From Psychrosphaera haliotis (GTDB lineage: Bacteria; Pseudomonadota; Gammaproteobacteria; Enterobacterales; Alteromonadaceae): a stretch of DNA of 64,000 nt. Where the stretch lies: NCBI RefSeq assembly GCF_009728465.1, contig NZ_WOCD01000001.1:248001-312000 (forward strand), read 5' to 3'. Under the pieces are notes generated by a model. The model was given only the letters and a program-made list of their open reading frames with translations, was not told the origin of the DNA and did not search any database. This document shows, piece after piece, positions 1 to 8,199 of this stretch. The position numbers and the translations under genes are program-made. Positions within the stretch are counted from its first letter, which is position 1. Each line of letters starts with the position of its first letter.

Positions 1-170
1 TACGAATGATGCTTAGAATGGTTAGGGGTAACGTGGTTAACTTCAGTTTGGCTTTGTATGGATTGAACCTGTACCGCTGGATTTATTGAGGCTTGTTGGC
101 TTTCTGTTAACGGTGCAGCCGCTGTAAAATGCGATGTTAACGTTATTAGTGCTATAAACAATGTTTTCAA
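1..170 (-). CDS. Secreted protein of unknown function, N-terminal part only
   Basis: The first 56 codons of a minus-strand gene that runs off the left edge. A TTG codon at 168-170 is the best start. An AGGAAAAT stretch lies just upstream, and the protein opens with a signal peptide (Lys, then about 15 hydrophobic residues, then Ala-Ala-Ala). The mature part is rich in Gln, Ser, Thr and His. An in-frame GTG further upstream lies inside a terminator hairpin and would spoil the signal peptide. The family is not recognisable from this fragment. The gene sits only about 20 bases after the terminator of the next gene, so its own promoter is not obvious. Confidence 0.55.
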   Translation of the reverse strand, partial: MKTLFIALITLTSHFTAAAPLTESQQASINPAVQVQSIQSQTEVNHVTPNHSKHHS

Positions 171-190
171 TTTTATTTTCCTACTCGTAT

Positions 191-217
191 AAAAAAGGTG
201 AGTCACATACTCACCTT
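191..217 (-). terminator. Rho-independent terminator of the small membrane protein gene
   Basis: Read on the minus strand, a 9-bp stem AAGGTGAGT/ACTCACCTT with a 5-base loop is followed by six T residues. It lies 40 bases after the stop of the gene ending at 257. Confidence 0.8.
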
Positions 218-256
218 CATTTTAAATTCAAATTTTACAGCGCTTAGAAAAACTTA

Positions 257-520
257 CTAAACACCTGCCTTTTCTGGCTTTTTCTTGTAGTACTTATACA
301 AACCAATTATAGACGCTGCAATCCAAAATAACTCAATCACAAAACTGGCTAAATTAAAGTTATAGCAAAGGCTAATAAGCAGTAATATTGCACCTGTTAG
401 GTTCATCATATTGTAGCCCAAACCTGACGGGTTAACTTTGTCTAACTGTAAAAGAAAAAAAGCGCCTACTACTAAAAAAGTACCAGACATACCGATAACG
501 TCAAAAATGACATCTATCAT
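257..520 (-). CDS. Small integral membrane protein, CBU_0592-like family
   Basis: An 87-residue protein made almost entirely of three hydrophobic segments (roughly residues 5-25, 38-56 and 60-76) with a short Lys-rich tail (YKYYKKKPEK). The opening (GMSGTFLVVGAFFLLQ) and the Asn-Pro/Gly-Tyr-Asn turn after the first helix resemble the CBU_0592 group of small inner-membrane proteins, whose function is unknown. CGGAG sits about 8 bases before the ATG. The gene is monocistronic: it has its own terminator and a 5' leader that can form alternative hairpins (see 540-580). The family call rests on remembered sequence pattern. Confidence 0.7.
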   Translation of the reverse strand: MIDVIFDVIGMSGTFLVVGAFFLLQLDKVNPSGLGYNMMNLTGAILLLISLCYNFNLASFVIELFWIAASIIGLYKYYKKKPEKAGV

Positions 521-539
521 ATGAAACTCCGAGATAACT

Positions 540-580
540 AATGATCCAATAGACTGGCCCTATCCTTGGGAAGGATCATT
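540..580 (-). promoter_or_regulatory. Structured 5' leader with two mutually exclusive hairpins
   Basis: In the transcript of the 257-520 gene, AATGATCC (573-580) can pair with GGATCATT (540-547), a perfect 8-bp stem. Alternatively TCCTT can pair with AAGGA (563-575). The two pairings share bases, so only one can form. The element ends about 20 bases before the start codon. I could not match it to a known riboswitch class. Confidence 0.4.
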
Positions 581-637
581 CTCGCTCCGTGAAACAGCAC
601 ATCTTATGAAGGAGACTTAACTTTTAATTCTCCCAAT

Positions 638-660
638 AAAAAACGAGCCAAGAAAGCTCG
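638..660 (-). terminator. Rho-independent terminator of the diguanylate cyclase gene
   Basis: On the minus strand, CGAGC pairs with GCTCG around a 7-base loop, followed directly by TTTTTT. It lies about 85 bases after the stop of the cyclase gene ending at 744. Confidence 0.7.
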
Positions 661-743
661 CTGTTCGTTTGAATTATATCAATCAACGTAGACCATAGGA
701 AGAAATAAAAACAATGGCTGTGTTATGTACCGCTTTTCAGTTA

Positions 744-1703
744 TTAGTAATAGACAACCTTATTTCTGCCATTGTCTTTGGCTTTATATAAAGCATGATC
801 TGCGCGTTCAAATAATACAGTAACCTTTTCATCTTTAATGAGCGCAGCGGCCCCTATACTGGCTGTAATAGAGAGGTGCTGCCCGCCTACATCAACCTTT
901 ATACCTTTAATATTTTCCCTAATTTGGTTTAGTACTTTTTCTGCTGGTTTGCCATCCACATGATTCAAGAATAAGCAAAACTCCTCCCCGCCCCAGCGGC
1001 AAACCACGTCGGACTCCCTGGCTCTTCCTAATAACTCATCTGAGACAGCGCGTATTACTTGATCTCCTACATGATGTCCGTAGGTATCATTGACCTTCTT
1101 AAAAAAATCAATATCTACGATAGCTAAGGTAGCTGGTACTTGGTGTCGATTGTTTAACTCACATTGGCTTACTAAATACTCATCCATATAACGTCTGTTT
1201 TTCAGACCTGTTAGTGGATCATGAATGCCATCGGATTGATACTTCCTTATTAATCTTGCATGCTCTTTTAGTTCAATAGCGTGTTTTTGTACAACTTGGT
1301 TATATCTAGATACTTTAAAGTCAAACTGTAGCAATATAGCAACAACTTTATTATTAACCCTTGATCTGAGGGAAGAAAAATAGGTCAAATATTCATTTTC
1401 GTCATCAATATTTTTCAGTCTACAAACCTGAAGTCCAGTCATCGAAAGGGCTTGCTTTTTTATTCCAGCAAAACTTTTAAATCGTGAAATTTCAGTCACT
1501 ATTTCACTAAGATGGTATTTTTCGCCAAGTTGTTTTAAGGCTGTTTTCGCATTTGTGTTGTAACGCTCTACCCATCCGTCTAACGACACAATGGCCGCGC
1601 CTTCGGTAATATCCGCTAAAATGCTCTCGGAATTCAAATGTTCTTCTAAATCGAATGAGCTAGTGTGAATCACTGAAGTATTCCCTATATGATGAAGTTC
1701 CAC
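744..1703 (-). CDS. Diguanylate cyclase with N-terminal PAS-like sensor region
   Basis: 319 residues. The C-terminal half (about 155-319) is a GGDEF domain that makes cyclic di-GMP from two GTP: HDPLTGLKNRR, then DIDFFKKVND, then active-site WGGEEF. An RESD inhibitory site five residues before GGEEF implies product feedback. The N-terminal part (about 28-140) looks like a PAS-type sensor (ADITEGAAIVSLDG) followed by a short helical linker. There is no signal peptide or membrane segment, so it should be cytosolic. The start is GTG at 1703, inside the 3' end of the preceding gene (44-base overlap), which suggests translational coupling. It is one of four GGDEF proteins in the window. Confidence 0.9.
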   Translation of the reverse strand: MELHHIGNTSVIHTSSFDLEEHLNSESILADITEGAAIVSLDGWVERYNTNAKTALKQLGEKYHLSEIVTEISRFKSFAGIKKQALSMTGLQVCRLKNIDDENEYLTYFSSLRSRVNNKVVAILLQFDFKVSRYNQVVQKHAIELKEHARLIRKYQSDGIHDPLTGLKNRRYMDEYLVSQCELNNRHQVPATLAIVDIDFFKKVNDTYGHHVGDQVIRAVSDELLGRARESDVVCRWGGEEFCLFLNHVDGKPAEKVLNQIRENIKGIKVDVGGQHLSITASIGAAALIKDEKVTVLFERADHALYKAKDNGRNKVVYY

Positions 1704-2193
1704 CGCTTTCAGGCTCTAATAGTATTTCTATTACGCAATGGTTATCGCCAGCGGCTATAGACTTATCTATACTTACGCCCGCATAGCCATTACTGTCAGC
1801 AACGATTTTCCCAAATACGGTTGACGTCATTTGACACATTGACGGCCTACCTATAACCAAGTCACCAAATGGACAACGTGTATTGCACAGTAATATACGA
1901 CTTTTTGAGACATCAACTATTGAAAACTGCCCACCTACGCGCCTTTTTAAGTCAACCAACACTTCTGCTAATTGATGAGGAGTGAACTGTCTTTTTTCTG
2001 TACCATCCTGGTATAGGGATAAAAAAAGGTTAGCAATTTTTTGTGCTACATGGTTTAAAAAAGCACCACTTTCAGATTCGCCGATAAGACCTTCTAACAC
2101 CCCATTTAACTCGATAAGCGTTTGTAAATAAAACGCCTTTTGATCCATCGGTAGCTCGAGTTTTTCTAAATATAATGAGGGAGGTTTATCCAA
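1660..2193 (-). CDS. Methanogen output domain 1 (MetOD1)-like protein
   Basis: 177 residues with no membrane segment. The C-terminal half carries NTRCPFG, then CQMTSTVFGKI, a Gly-Tyr-Ala turn, and a late Cys (NHCVIEI). This Cys-bearing pattern is what I associate with the MetOD1 (methanogen output domain 1) family, a sensory/output domain found next to signalling proteins. The N-terminal part is helical (residues 10-95) and may dimerise. It directly precedes and overlaps a diguanylate cyclase by 44 bases, so the two are probably co-translated and may act together, for example as sensor and enzyme. The cysteines could hold a metal or respond to redox; that is inference. Confidence 0.6.
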   Translation of the reverse strand: MDKPPSLYLEKLELPMDQKAFYLQTLIELNGVLEGLIGESESGAFLNHVAQKIANLFLSLYQDGTEKRQFTPHQLAEVLVDLKRRVGGQFSIVDVSKSRILLCNTRCPFGDLVIGRPSMCQMTSTVFGKIVADSNGYAGVSIDKSIAAGDNHCVIEILLEPESGGTSSYREYFSDSH

Positions 2194-2294
2194 AGCAGGT
2201 TCCTTTTCTGAATACAGTTCTTTTTATGAATAATGTAACGAATAGAACTAACCAATGGCATTGTCAAAAATAATCCCAAATATAGGGAAAAACC

Positions 2295-2939
2295 TTAGGC
2301 GTTTTGGATGAGTCTCATTTTAAGTAGCAAAGTACCTCTCGCAATCACACTGCTGCCATTTAATACTAAAAGTGGCCACGCAATAGCAAACGGCATAGTT
2401 AAGGCAAACATAAGTGTACTAATGTCTTTGATGAGGATACTTTGGATAAGCGTAAAAGACAGGTTACCTATGGACTTAGACTTATGAAGTAACCAATATT
2501 GATGCAAGGTTCCCTGCACAAGCACCACAGTTACAATGAGCATTAGAGCATCCGTCGCGAGTTTTGCGATATCCGGGAATGGTCTAAAAGCTATTGAAAT
2601 TATTCCACCAATAAACGCTAGCAAAGTAGACATAAAGACTACTGAGCTTAATACCCCTCTTCGTTCCTGAAATACTCTAAATAAAATCACCACCAATAAA
2701 AGTAATGCGCCAAAACGCGTCCAGACTAAATAATGATTAAAAGGGTCAATTGCGATTCCAAATATAAAATTGGCATAAAAGGCGAAAAAGCTAGAGGCAA
2801 ACTGATTGATAGACAGGTTTTGGGTAGAGACTTGATTGGTTTGTTTTTTAGCGTCGATGGCCGCTAACTGTTTATATAATCCGTACCAAGTTAACAAGAA
2901 CAAGGCTGAGCTTAAGGCTCCTAAAATATGGTACAACAT
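2295..2939 (-). CDS. Polytopic membrane protein, PQ-loop/SWEET-like
   Basis: 214 residues with about seven hydrophobic segments. Two half-repeats are suggested by similar motifs, QNLSINQFASSFFAFYANFIFG near residue 42 and SIGNLSFTLIQSILIKDI near residue 156. Each is a polar Asn-Leu-Ser stretch entering a helix, as in PQ-loop or SWEET-like transporters. The N-terminus is membrane-bound without a cleavable signal. It could instead be an unrelated seven-helix protein. It is transcribed in the same direction as the downstream MetOD1/cyclase pair, about 100 bases away, with no clear terminator between them. Confidence 0.45.
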   Translation of the reverse strand: MLYHILGALSSALFLLTWYGLYKQLAAIDAKKQTNQVSTQNLSINQFASSFFAFYANFIFGIAIDPFNHYLVWTRFGALLLLVVILFRVFQERRGVLSSVVFMSTLLAFIGGIISIAFRPFPDIAKLATDALMLIVTVVLVQGTLHQYWLLHKSKSIGNLSFTLIQSILIKDISTLMFALTMPFAIAWPLLVLNGSSVIARGTLLLKMRLIQNA

Positions 2940-2997
2940 TAAATTGCTTTTACCTTATGTTCAAAGAACTTAAACTTACTTTAGAGTTTAAACCGGA

Positions 2998-3027
2998 ACT
3001 ACAGCTACAGCTACAGCTACAGCTACA
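2998..3027. repeat. Tandem hexamer ACAGCT, about five copies
   Basis: ACAGCT is repeated four times without error from 3001, with partial units at both ends. It lies in the gap between the PQ-loop-like gene and the prolyl oligopeptidase gene. Confidence 0.9.
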
Positions 3028-3060
3028 AAAAATAAAGGCAAAATAACAAAGTGAACGCAC

Positions 3061-3106
3061 CCTATTATTTTGCCATATTATTTTGTCCTACTATTTTGCC
3101 ATATTA
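3061..3106. repeat. 20-bp direct repeat, two copies
   Basis: CCTATTATTTTGCCATATTA at 3061-3080 recurs at 3087-3106 with one change (T to C at the fifth base). The copies are separated by six bases. Intergenic, downstream of the prolyl oligopeptidase stop. Confidence 0.85.
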
Positions 3107-3172
3107 GTCCGTCATATTTGCACTTGGCCGTATTGAACCAGCCAAGTTTATTCAGACCTTACTTACGACAGT

Positions 3173-5350
3173 CTAGATTTCTTTGACGCCCATATTATAA
3201 AGGGTAAAGCCAAAGATGTCGGCGTACTGTTTAATTGTTTTGCTAACTGGTGTACCTGCGCCATGACCGGCATCAGTTTCAATACGAATTAAAACAGGGT
3301 TTTTACCTGCTTGTTTAGCTTGAAGCTCAGCAGCAAATTTAAACGAGTGAGCTGGAACAACGCGGTCATCGTGATCACCTGTTGTTACCATTGTTGCTGG
3401 GTATTCTACGCCTTTTTTCACGTTATGAACTGGCGAGTAACCTAGCAAATAATTAAACATTTCTGCATTGTCATCTGAACGGCCATAGTCGTATGCCCAA
3501 CCAGCACCGGCTGTAAATGTGTGGTATCTAAGCATGTCTAAAACACCAACTGCCGGTAATGCAACTTTAAATAACTCTGGGCGTTGCGTCATTACTGCAC
3601 CAACAAGAAGACCACCATTTGAGCCCCCCATAGCTGCTAACTTTTCTGACGACGTAATTTTGCTTTCGATTAAGTATTCAGCAGCGCCAATAAAGTCATC
3701 AAATACATTTTGTTTTTGCATTTGAGTACCAGCATCATGCCATTTTTTACCGTATTCACCACCACCACGAAGGTTCGCAACGGCGTAAACACCGCCAAGT
3801 TGAAGCCAAGCTGCGCGTGTTGAACTAAAGCCAGGTTGCAAACTTACATTAAAACCACCGTAACCATATAAAATAGTTGGATTAGAACCGTCTAGCTTAA
3901 GACCCTTTTTATGGGTAATAATCATAGGAACTTTAGTGCCGTCTTTTGACGTATAAAATACCTGTTTAGACTCGTAATTATCGCTATTAAATTTCACAGC
4001 AGACTTGTTATAAACTTCAGACTTACCAGACTTACCATCTAGAGAGAAAATAGTACGCGGGGTTTTGTAGTTACTAAACGAATAATAAACTTTAGATTGG
4101 TTGTCTTTACCATAAAAACCTCCTGCACTGCCTACTTCAGGAAGCGCGATGTCTCTTACTTTGTTGCCTTTAAGGTCAAATTGCTGGATTAAAGACGTCG
4201 CATCTTTCATGTATCGAGCAAATATGTAACCGCCGCCTTTAGAAACTGACAATACGTTTTCCGTTTCAGGGATCACATCAACCCAGTTTTCTGGTGATGG
4301 GTTGTTAGCATCTACTTTAACCACTCGTTTATTAGGTGCATCTCGGTCTGTTAAAAGTAAAATTGATTTACCTTTGTTTGCTAATAAACCAATGTCAGAA
4401 TTTGTATCATCAACTACCGATTTTAGTTTTGAGTTAGGACGACTTAAATCTTTAATTAACAACTTGTTGCCATAAGTAGAAACTGATGCTGATACTAATA
4501 AGTAACGACCGTCGCTCGTTACACTCGCGCCAACATATCTGTGTTTTTCAGCTTCTGTACCGCCATAAACTAACTTATCAGCGGCTTGTGATGTGCCTAA
4601 AGTATGGAAATAAAGTTTGTGCTGGTCTGTTTTTGCTGAAAGCTCACTGCCTTTTGGCTTGTCGTAACTAGAGTAATAAAAACCTGAATTTCCTACCCAA
4701 GAAATACCACTAAATTTAAGATCGACAAGATCATTACCAACTAACTTTTTAGTTTTTGTATTAATGATTTTCGCTTTGCGCCAGTCACTACCGCCTTCTG
4801 AAATAAGATAAACAGCGTAAGAGCCATCTTCAGAGAATACGATGCTCGACATAGAAACAGTGCCGTCTTCGCTAAACGAGTTAGGGTCTAAGAATACTTC
4901 AGCTTCGCCATCACCTTTCTTACGGTATAAAACGCTTTGGTTTTGAAGCCCGTCATTTTTATAAAAATAAGTGTAGTCACCTTCTACAAATGGCATGCCC
5001 ACTTTTTCATAATCTAATAACTCGCCTAATTGCTTTTCAATTTTAGCGCGGTAAGGAATTGAATCTAAATAACTATAAGTCGTTTTGTTTTGTGCTTTAA
5101 CCCATAACGCGGTTTCTGCACTCATGTCGTCTTCTAACCAACGATATGGATCAGCGACGTCTGTTCCAAAATAATTATCTACAACATCACCTTTTACAGT
5201 AGGTGGATATACAACAGGTGTGTAGTTTTCAGATACGGCCACTTTTTTAACTGCCGATTTAGCGTCTGAAGATTCATCAGTCACATTACAACCACTTAAA
5301 AGAACGCTAGACAAAATCGCCCCACTTAACATTAGTTTTTTATTTTTCAT
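3173..5350 (-). CDS. Prolyl oligopeptidase (family S9A), lipoprotein
   Basis: 725 residues, the normal length for S9A prolyl oligopeptidases plus an export signal. A lipoprotein signal peptide ends at LLSG-Cys21, so the enzyme is probably anchored in the outer membrane facing the periplasm. Residues about 50-450 form the beta-propeller gate. The C-terminal alpha/beta hydrolase domain carries the catalytic triad: Ser in GGSNGG, Asp in DHDDRVVP (about residue 660) and His696 in DAGHGAGTP. It should cleave short peptides after proline, feeding peptide uptake. It is monocistronic, with AAGGGAACA before the ATG. Confidence 0.93.
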   Translation of the reverse strand: MKNKKLMLSGAILSSVLLSGCNVTDESSDAKSAVKKVAVSENYTPVVYPPTVKGDVVDNYFGTDVADPYRWLEDDMSAETALWVKAQNKTTYSYLDSIPYRAKIEKQLGELLDYEKVGMPFVEGDYTYFYKNDGLQNQSVLYRKKGDGEAEVFLDPNSFSEDGTVSMSSIVFSEDGSYAVYLISEGGSDWRKAKIINTKTKKLVGNDLVDLKFSGISWVGNSGFYYSSYDKPKGSELSAKTDQHKLYFHTLGTSQAADKLVYGGTEAEKHRYVGASVTSDGRYLLVSASVSTYGNKLLIKDLSRPNSKLKSVVDDTNSDIGLLANKGKSILLLTDRDAPNKRVVKVDANNPSPENWVDVIPETENVLSVSKGGGYIFARYMKDATSLIQQFDLKGNKVRDIALPEVGSAGGFYGKDNQSKVYYSFSNYKTPRTIFSLDGKSGKSEVYNKSAVKFNSDNYESKQVFYTSKDGTKVPMIITHKKGLKLDGSNPTILYGYGGFNVSLQPGFSSTRAAWLQLGGVYAVANLRGGGEYGKKWHDAGTQMQKQNVFDDFIGAAEYLIESKITSSEKLAAMGGSNGGLLVGAVMTQRPELFKVALPAVGVLDMLRYHTFTAGAGWAYDYGRSDDNAEMFNYLLGYSPVHNVKKGVEYPATMVTTGDHDDRVVPAHSFKFAAELQAKQAGKNPVLIRIETDAGHGAGTPVSKTIKQYADIFGFTLYNMGVKEI

Positions 5351-5511
5351 TATGTTCCCTTTTCAAACGCAGCAGAAAAACCTGCCACAGATTGATATTT
5401 TTATAGTTTTGTTTACTTTAACGCAAAGCCTTAAACACGCCAACAATATAAGCCTTAGTTTTAGTTCATCATGCGGTTTTTCAGGATTGTTTGTATTTTA
5501 AATACTCGTAT

Positions 5512-6252
5512 TTAAGCAAAGATACGTTTTGATTCCGCCTTGTAACTTTTACCAATTTTTAGTTTAACTTCATTTAAAAGCGTAACGTGTTCAGAATCTA
5601 GCCCCACAACACAGTCATTTGCGACAATATATGACTTATGGATTTTACTAAACTGTGTCGGAGGTAGCATTTCTAAAATGCCTTTAAGTGTTGAGTTAAC
5701 GAGTGTAGCTTGGTTACGTTGCCAGACTTTTACGTAATTGCCGTAAGCTTCAAAGTAGGTAATGTCAGACAGCTCAAAACGCCTCAACTCACGGTCTACC
5801 TTCAAAACAATGTTCGATATTACTTCGTTTGTACCATCGTGAATTTCCTGGGTGTTTTCTTGGCTACTGTTATCACCATAAGTTAGGTTTGATAGTGTAA
5901 TTCTATCTCTCACCTTTTTAAGTCCATTGGCAAGTCTCTCCGCCGATACAGGCTTAACTAAGTAATCAGTGACGTCTAATTCAAAACCATCAACAGCGTA
6001 TTCTTGATAGGCACTTATAATGACTACCTGCGGGCGATTGGCTAATACTTTTAGTAATTCAATACCATTTAGCGCAGGCATATTTATGTCTAAAAATAAC
6101 AAATCAGCACTGTTATTGGCTAACCAAGCAAGCGCATCCGCTGGATGATAAAACTGAGCTAATACTTCTACATCTCCATGCTGCTTTAAGTGATGTAAAA
6201 CAACATCATGCGCGAGTGGCTCATCATCAATCAAAATGGCTTTAATAGTCAT
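5512..6252 (-). CDS. LytTR-family response regulator
   Basis: About 246 residues. The receiver domain (1-120) has DDEP acidic residues near the start, the phosphoacceptor Asp in LLFLDINMP, and a conserved Lys in DYLVKPV. The LytTR DNA-binding domain (about 145-246) opens with IVLKVDRELRRFELSDITYFEAYGN-type sequence and ends KIGKSYKAES. The ATG at 6252, which gives MTIKAILIDDEP, is preferred: it lies one base after the kinase stop, and homologues begin this way. An ATG at 6264 would overlap the kinase. It is phosphorylated by the kinase encoded just upstream, and the probable target is the divergent ABC operon. Confidence 0.92.
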   Translation of the reverse strand: MTIKAILIDDEPLAHDVVLHHLKQHGDVEVLAQFYHPADALAWLANNSADLLFLDINMPALNGIELLKVLANRPQVVIISAYQEYAVDGFELDVTDYLVKPVSAERLANGLKKVRDRITLSNLTYGDNSSQENTQEIHDGTNEVISNIVLKVDRELRRFELSDITYFEAYGNYVKVWQRNQATLVNSTLKGILEMLPPTQFSKIHKSYIVANDCVVGLDSEHVTLLNEVKLKIGKSYKAESKRIFA

Positions 6253-6253
6253 A

Positions 6254-7504
6254 TTAAACAACATCCCTATCGAGGTTAGATTCTATAGTTGCGTTTAACT
6301 TATCTAACTCTATGGTCAGTGTTGTTTGCCAAAGGTTGTACTTTTGCTCAGACTTTAACGTGTGTCCTTTTGGGTATAGCAAGCTTAAACGACGTTCTAA
6401 ATTTTCGAGACCAACCCCAGTATTTTCAGCGCCGTTGCTCTTAGCAATATTCTCACAAGCCACGTTTGCATTGATAGACGTGTTTGTGTTTGTGTTTGTG
6501 TTTGTGTTTGTGTTTGTGTTTGTGTTTGTGTTTGTGTTTGTGTTTGTGTTTGTGTTTGTGTTTGTGTTTGTTAGATCAAAGGTGTTTTCGCAAAAAAGAA
6601 CAAGCTTTTTATTATCACAACTTAACTTTATATTAATGATGGATTTGTTGCTCGCCCCTTTTCCTGCGTATTTAAAGGCATTTTCAACAATATTTATAAG
6701 CAACAGTGGTGGAATAACAGATTGAGAGTCGCTCTTTGAGTCTTGATTTTCAAACGGCCATTGCACCGACAATAGCGTTTCATCCGACAGCCTGATCTTT
6801 TGCAGAGCAATAAAGTCCTTTAAGTATTCAACTTCTTGTTCAACTTTCACCGTATCGTTTTGCCCTTCGTATACTGTATATCTGAGCAAATTAGATAACT
6901 GCATTACCATATCTGGCGATTTTTCAGACTTAGCTAAGGTTAGTGCATACAAGTTATTTAAAGTATTAAACAAAAAGTGAGGGTTAATTTGCTGCTGTAA
7001 TAACTTTAATTCAGTTAGTCGTTTAGAGGATTCAATTTTGCTCAGGTTAAGTTGTTGCTGTTGGCGCTCAAATGCCAGAATAACCGGAGTTGAAATAGCG
7101 AGAACAATAGCCATAAAGTGATAATTCGTTATCTCAAAAGGGTTATGATCCGCAGACGGTATTAGTGTGAATTCATGCTGGTTTAATGGAATCAACAAGC
7201 CCAAATATGAAAATAATGGAGTAACGATAACCAAACAACATATGCTCACCATCAGAAAAGCCAATACACCATGTTCTGCTAAAAAACGGCGAATAAACCA
7301 ATATCGATTCATTAAATATATAGCCCCAACAAGTCCTCCTAAAAACAAGAACTGCCAGAGATAAGATAAAAATTGCACGGGCGAATTTAAATTAGCGCCT
7401 ACATCAATTAGGGGCGTTAATGGTTGATTTTCCATAGGGTTTTCGTTGCTATTTAAAACACCGGCCATTATTACCGCCCACACTATAATCCCAAAGCTGA
7501 CCAA
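6254..7504 (-). CDS. LytS-type sensor histidine kinase with a 15-fold Thr-Asn insert
   Basis: 416 residues. The N-terminal 150 have about four membrane segments. The His-kinase domain follows (QQQINPHFLFNTLNNLY, phospho-His in PHFLFN), then the ATPase N-box (LLINIVENAFKYAG, about 266) and G2 box (GVGLENLERRL, about 366). Between them, at about 312-341, lie 15 Thr-Asn dipeptides encoded by a perfect hexamer array, in the region of the ATP lid. The start is uncertain: TTG at 7504 overlaps the previous gene by 56 bases, and ATG at 7468 or 7435 is possible. It may instead be joined to the upstream gene by a corrected frameshift. It partners the response regulator one base downstream. Confidence 0.85.
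   Translation of the reverse strand: MVSFGIIVWAVIMAGVLNSNENPMENQPLTPLIDVGANLNSPVQFLSYLWQFLFLGGLVGAIYLMNRYWFIRRFLAEHGVLAFLMVSICCLVIVTPLFSYLGLLIPLNQHEFTLIPSADHNPFEITNYHFMAIVLAISTPVILAFERQQQQLNLSKIESSKRLTELKLLQQQINPHFLFNTLNNLYALTLAKSEKSPDMVMQLSNLLRYTVYEGQNDTVKVEQEVEYLKDFIALQKIRLSDETLLSVQWPFENQDSKSDSQSVIPPLLLINIVENAFKYAGKGASNKSIINIKLSCDNKKLVLFCENTFDLTNTNTNTNTNTNTNTNTNTNTNTNTNTNTNTSINANVACENIAKSNGAENTGVGLENLERRLSLLYPKGHTLKSEQKYNLWQTTLTIELDKLNATIESNLDRDVV
6481..6570. repeat. Perfect hexanucleotide microsatellite (TGTTTG)15 inside the kinase gene
   Basis: Fifteen uninterrupted copies of TGTTTG on the plus strand, read as CAAACA on the coding strand. Any gain or loss of a unit keeps the kinase in frame and changes its length by one Thr-Asn pair. 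Confidence 0.97.
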
Positions 7505-7946
7505 GGCATTTAATGAAAAGCACCATGATAGCCACTTTGAGAAACTTGCTACTTGTAGCCTTTTGCCTTTGGACCGTTAGTATCCAAATTACACTAAACG
7601 CCATGGTTATCAGCCAACCTTGCACACTAAATAATGGGGTTTGAAATATCGTAAAATTTGAAAACAGCTGACTTCCAAAGCTTAATAAAAAAGCAGGATA
7701 AATAATGAAGCCCACTAACCAAAACAGCATGGAATGACGTTTAAGTTTTATTAGGTAACCCGACTTTAAATCGTTTTTTTGACATATTAGAACGTGGGAT
7801 AAATAGAGAGGGAGAGTTTCAATTGATAATTGTAGGAAAATACCAATGATGTCGCTCGCACTTTGAGAATGAAAAGTCATAAAACGAATATGAGATTCAA
7901 TCAGCACGGCGGCCAAAATTGGCAAAAGACAAAACAGAGTTTGCAT
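7449..7946 (-). CDS. Polytopic membrane protein of unknown function, possibly the kinase sensor part
   Basis: 165 residues with about five hydrophobic segments (near 1-22, 33-55, 72-92, 108-127 and 133-150). I recognise no family. It overlaps the kinase gene by 56 bases. Its last 20 residues after LFIKCLG turn polar, whereas dropping one base at the CC of TGCC near 7505 would continue a hydrophobic helix straight into the kinase reading frame. So it is either a separate coupled membrane sensor protein or the N-terminus of the kinase split by a one-base insertion. Confidence 0.55.
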   Translation of the reverse strand: MQTLFCLLPILAAVLIESHIRFMTFHSQSASDIIGIFLQLSIETLPLYLSHVLICQKNDLKSGYLIKLKRHSMLFWLVGFIIYPAFLLSFGSQLFSNFTIFQTPLFSVQGWLITMAFSVIWILTVQRQKATSSKFLKVAIMVLFIKCLGQLWDYSVGGNNGRCFK

Positions 7947-8074
7947 AAGAGTCCCTACTAAAAAAAGTCCAGTTTTGTAGATTAGTACGAAAACTTCAAA
8001 ATATAAGTGACGAACTTACCGAGTTTTATGACGAAAGTAAATTGTTACAAAAGTTAGGCCTTTAAAACTATGTA

Positions 8075-8133
8075 TTTGTCATCTAAGTCATTATCGTTAA
8101 ACCGTTTGTCATTTATAAAAAGCACTTTGTCAT
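8075..8133 (+). promoter_or_regulatory. Probable LytTR operator with three TTTGTCAT elements
   Basis: TTTGTCAT occurs at 8075, 8105 and 8126. ACCGTTTGT at 8101-8109 fits the general LytTR half-site W-M-M-GTT-N-R-K perfectly. A second, weaker copy (GCACTTTGT, two mismatches) starts 21 bp later, two helical turns away, the usual direct-repeat spacing for LytTR regulators. The element lies between the LytTR operon and the divergent ABC operon. Confidence 0.5.
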
Positions 8134-8199
8134 GTACGAATTTACAACATTGTTTTACACGATAAAGTTAATTTACTGTGAAATCTAACAAGGATTTGT

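Noticed and set aside
744-2193. MetOD1-like and cyclase genes as one frameshifted protein
   Set aside because: Both ends look complete, the cyclase frame is closed by TAG just upstream, and no single-base change gives a convincing join.
6312-6725. Open frame on the plus strand encoding a poly Phe-Val stretch
   Set aside because: It is the antisense reading of the kinase gene's hexamer repeat; no ribosome site or family.
8075-8133. TTTGTCAT elements as Pho boxes
   Set aside because: They are spaced 30 and 21 bp apart, not 11, and a LytTR reading fits better.
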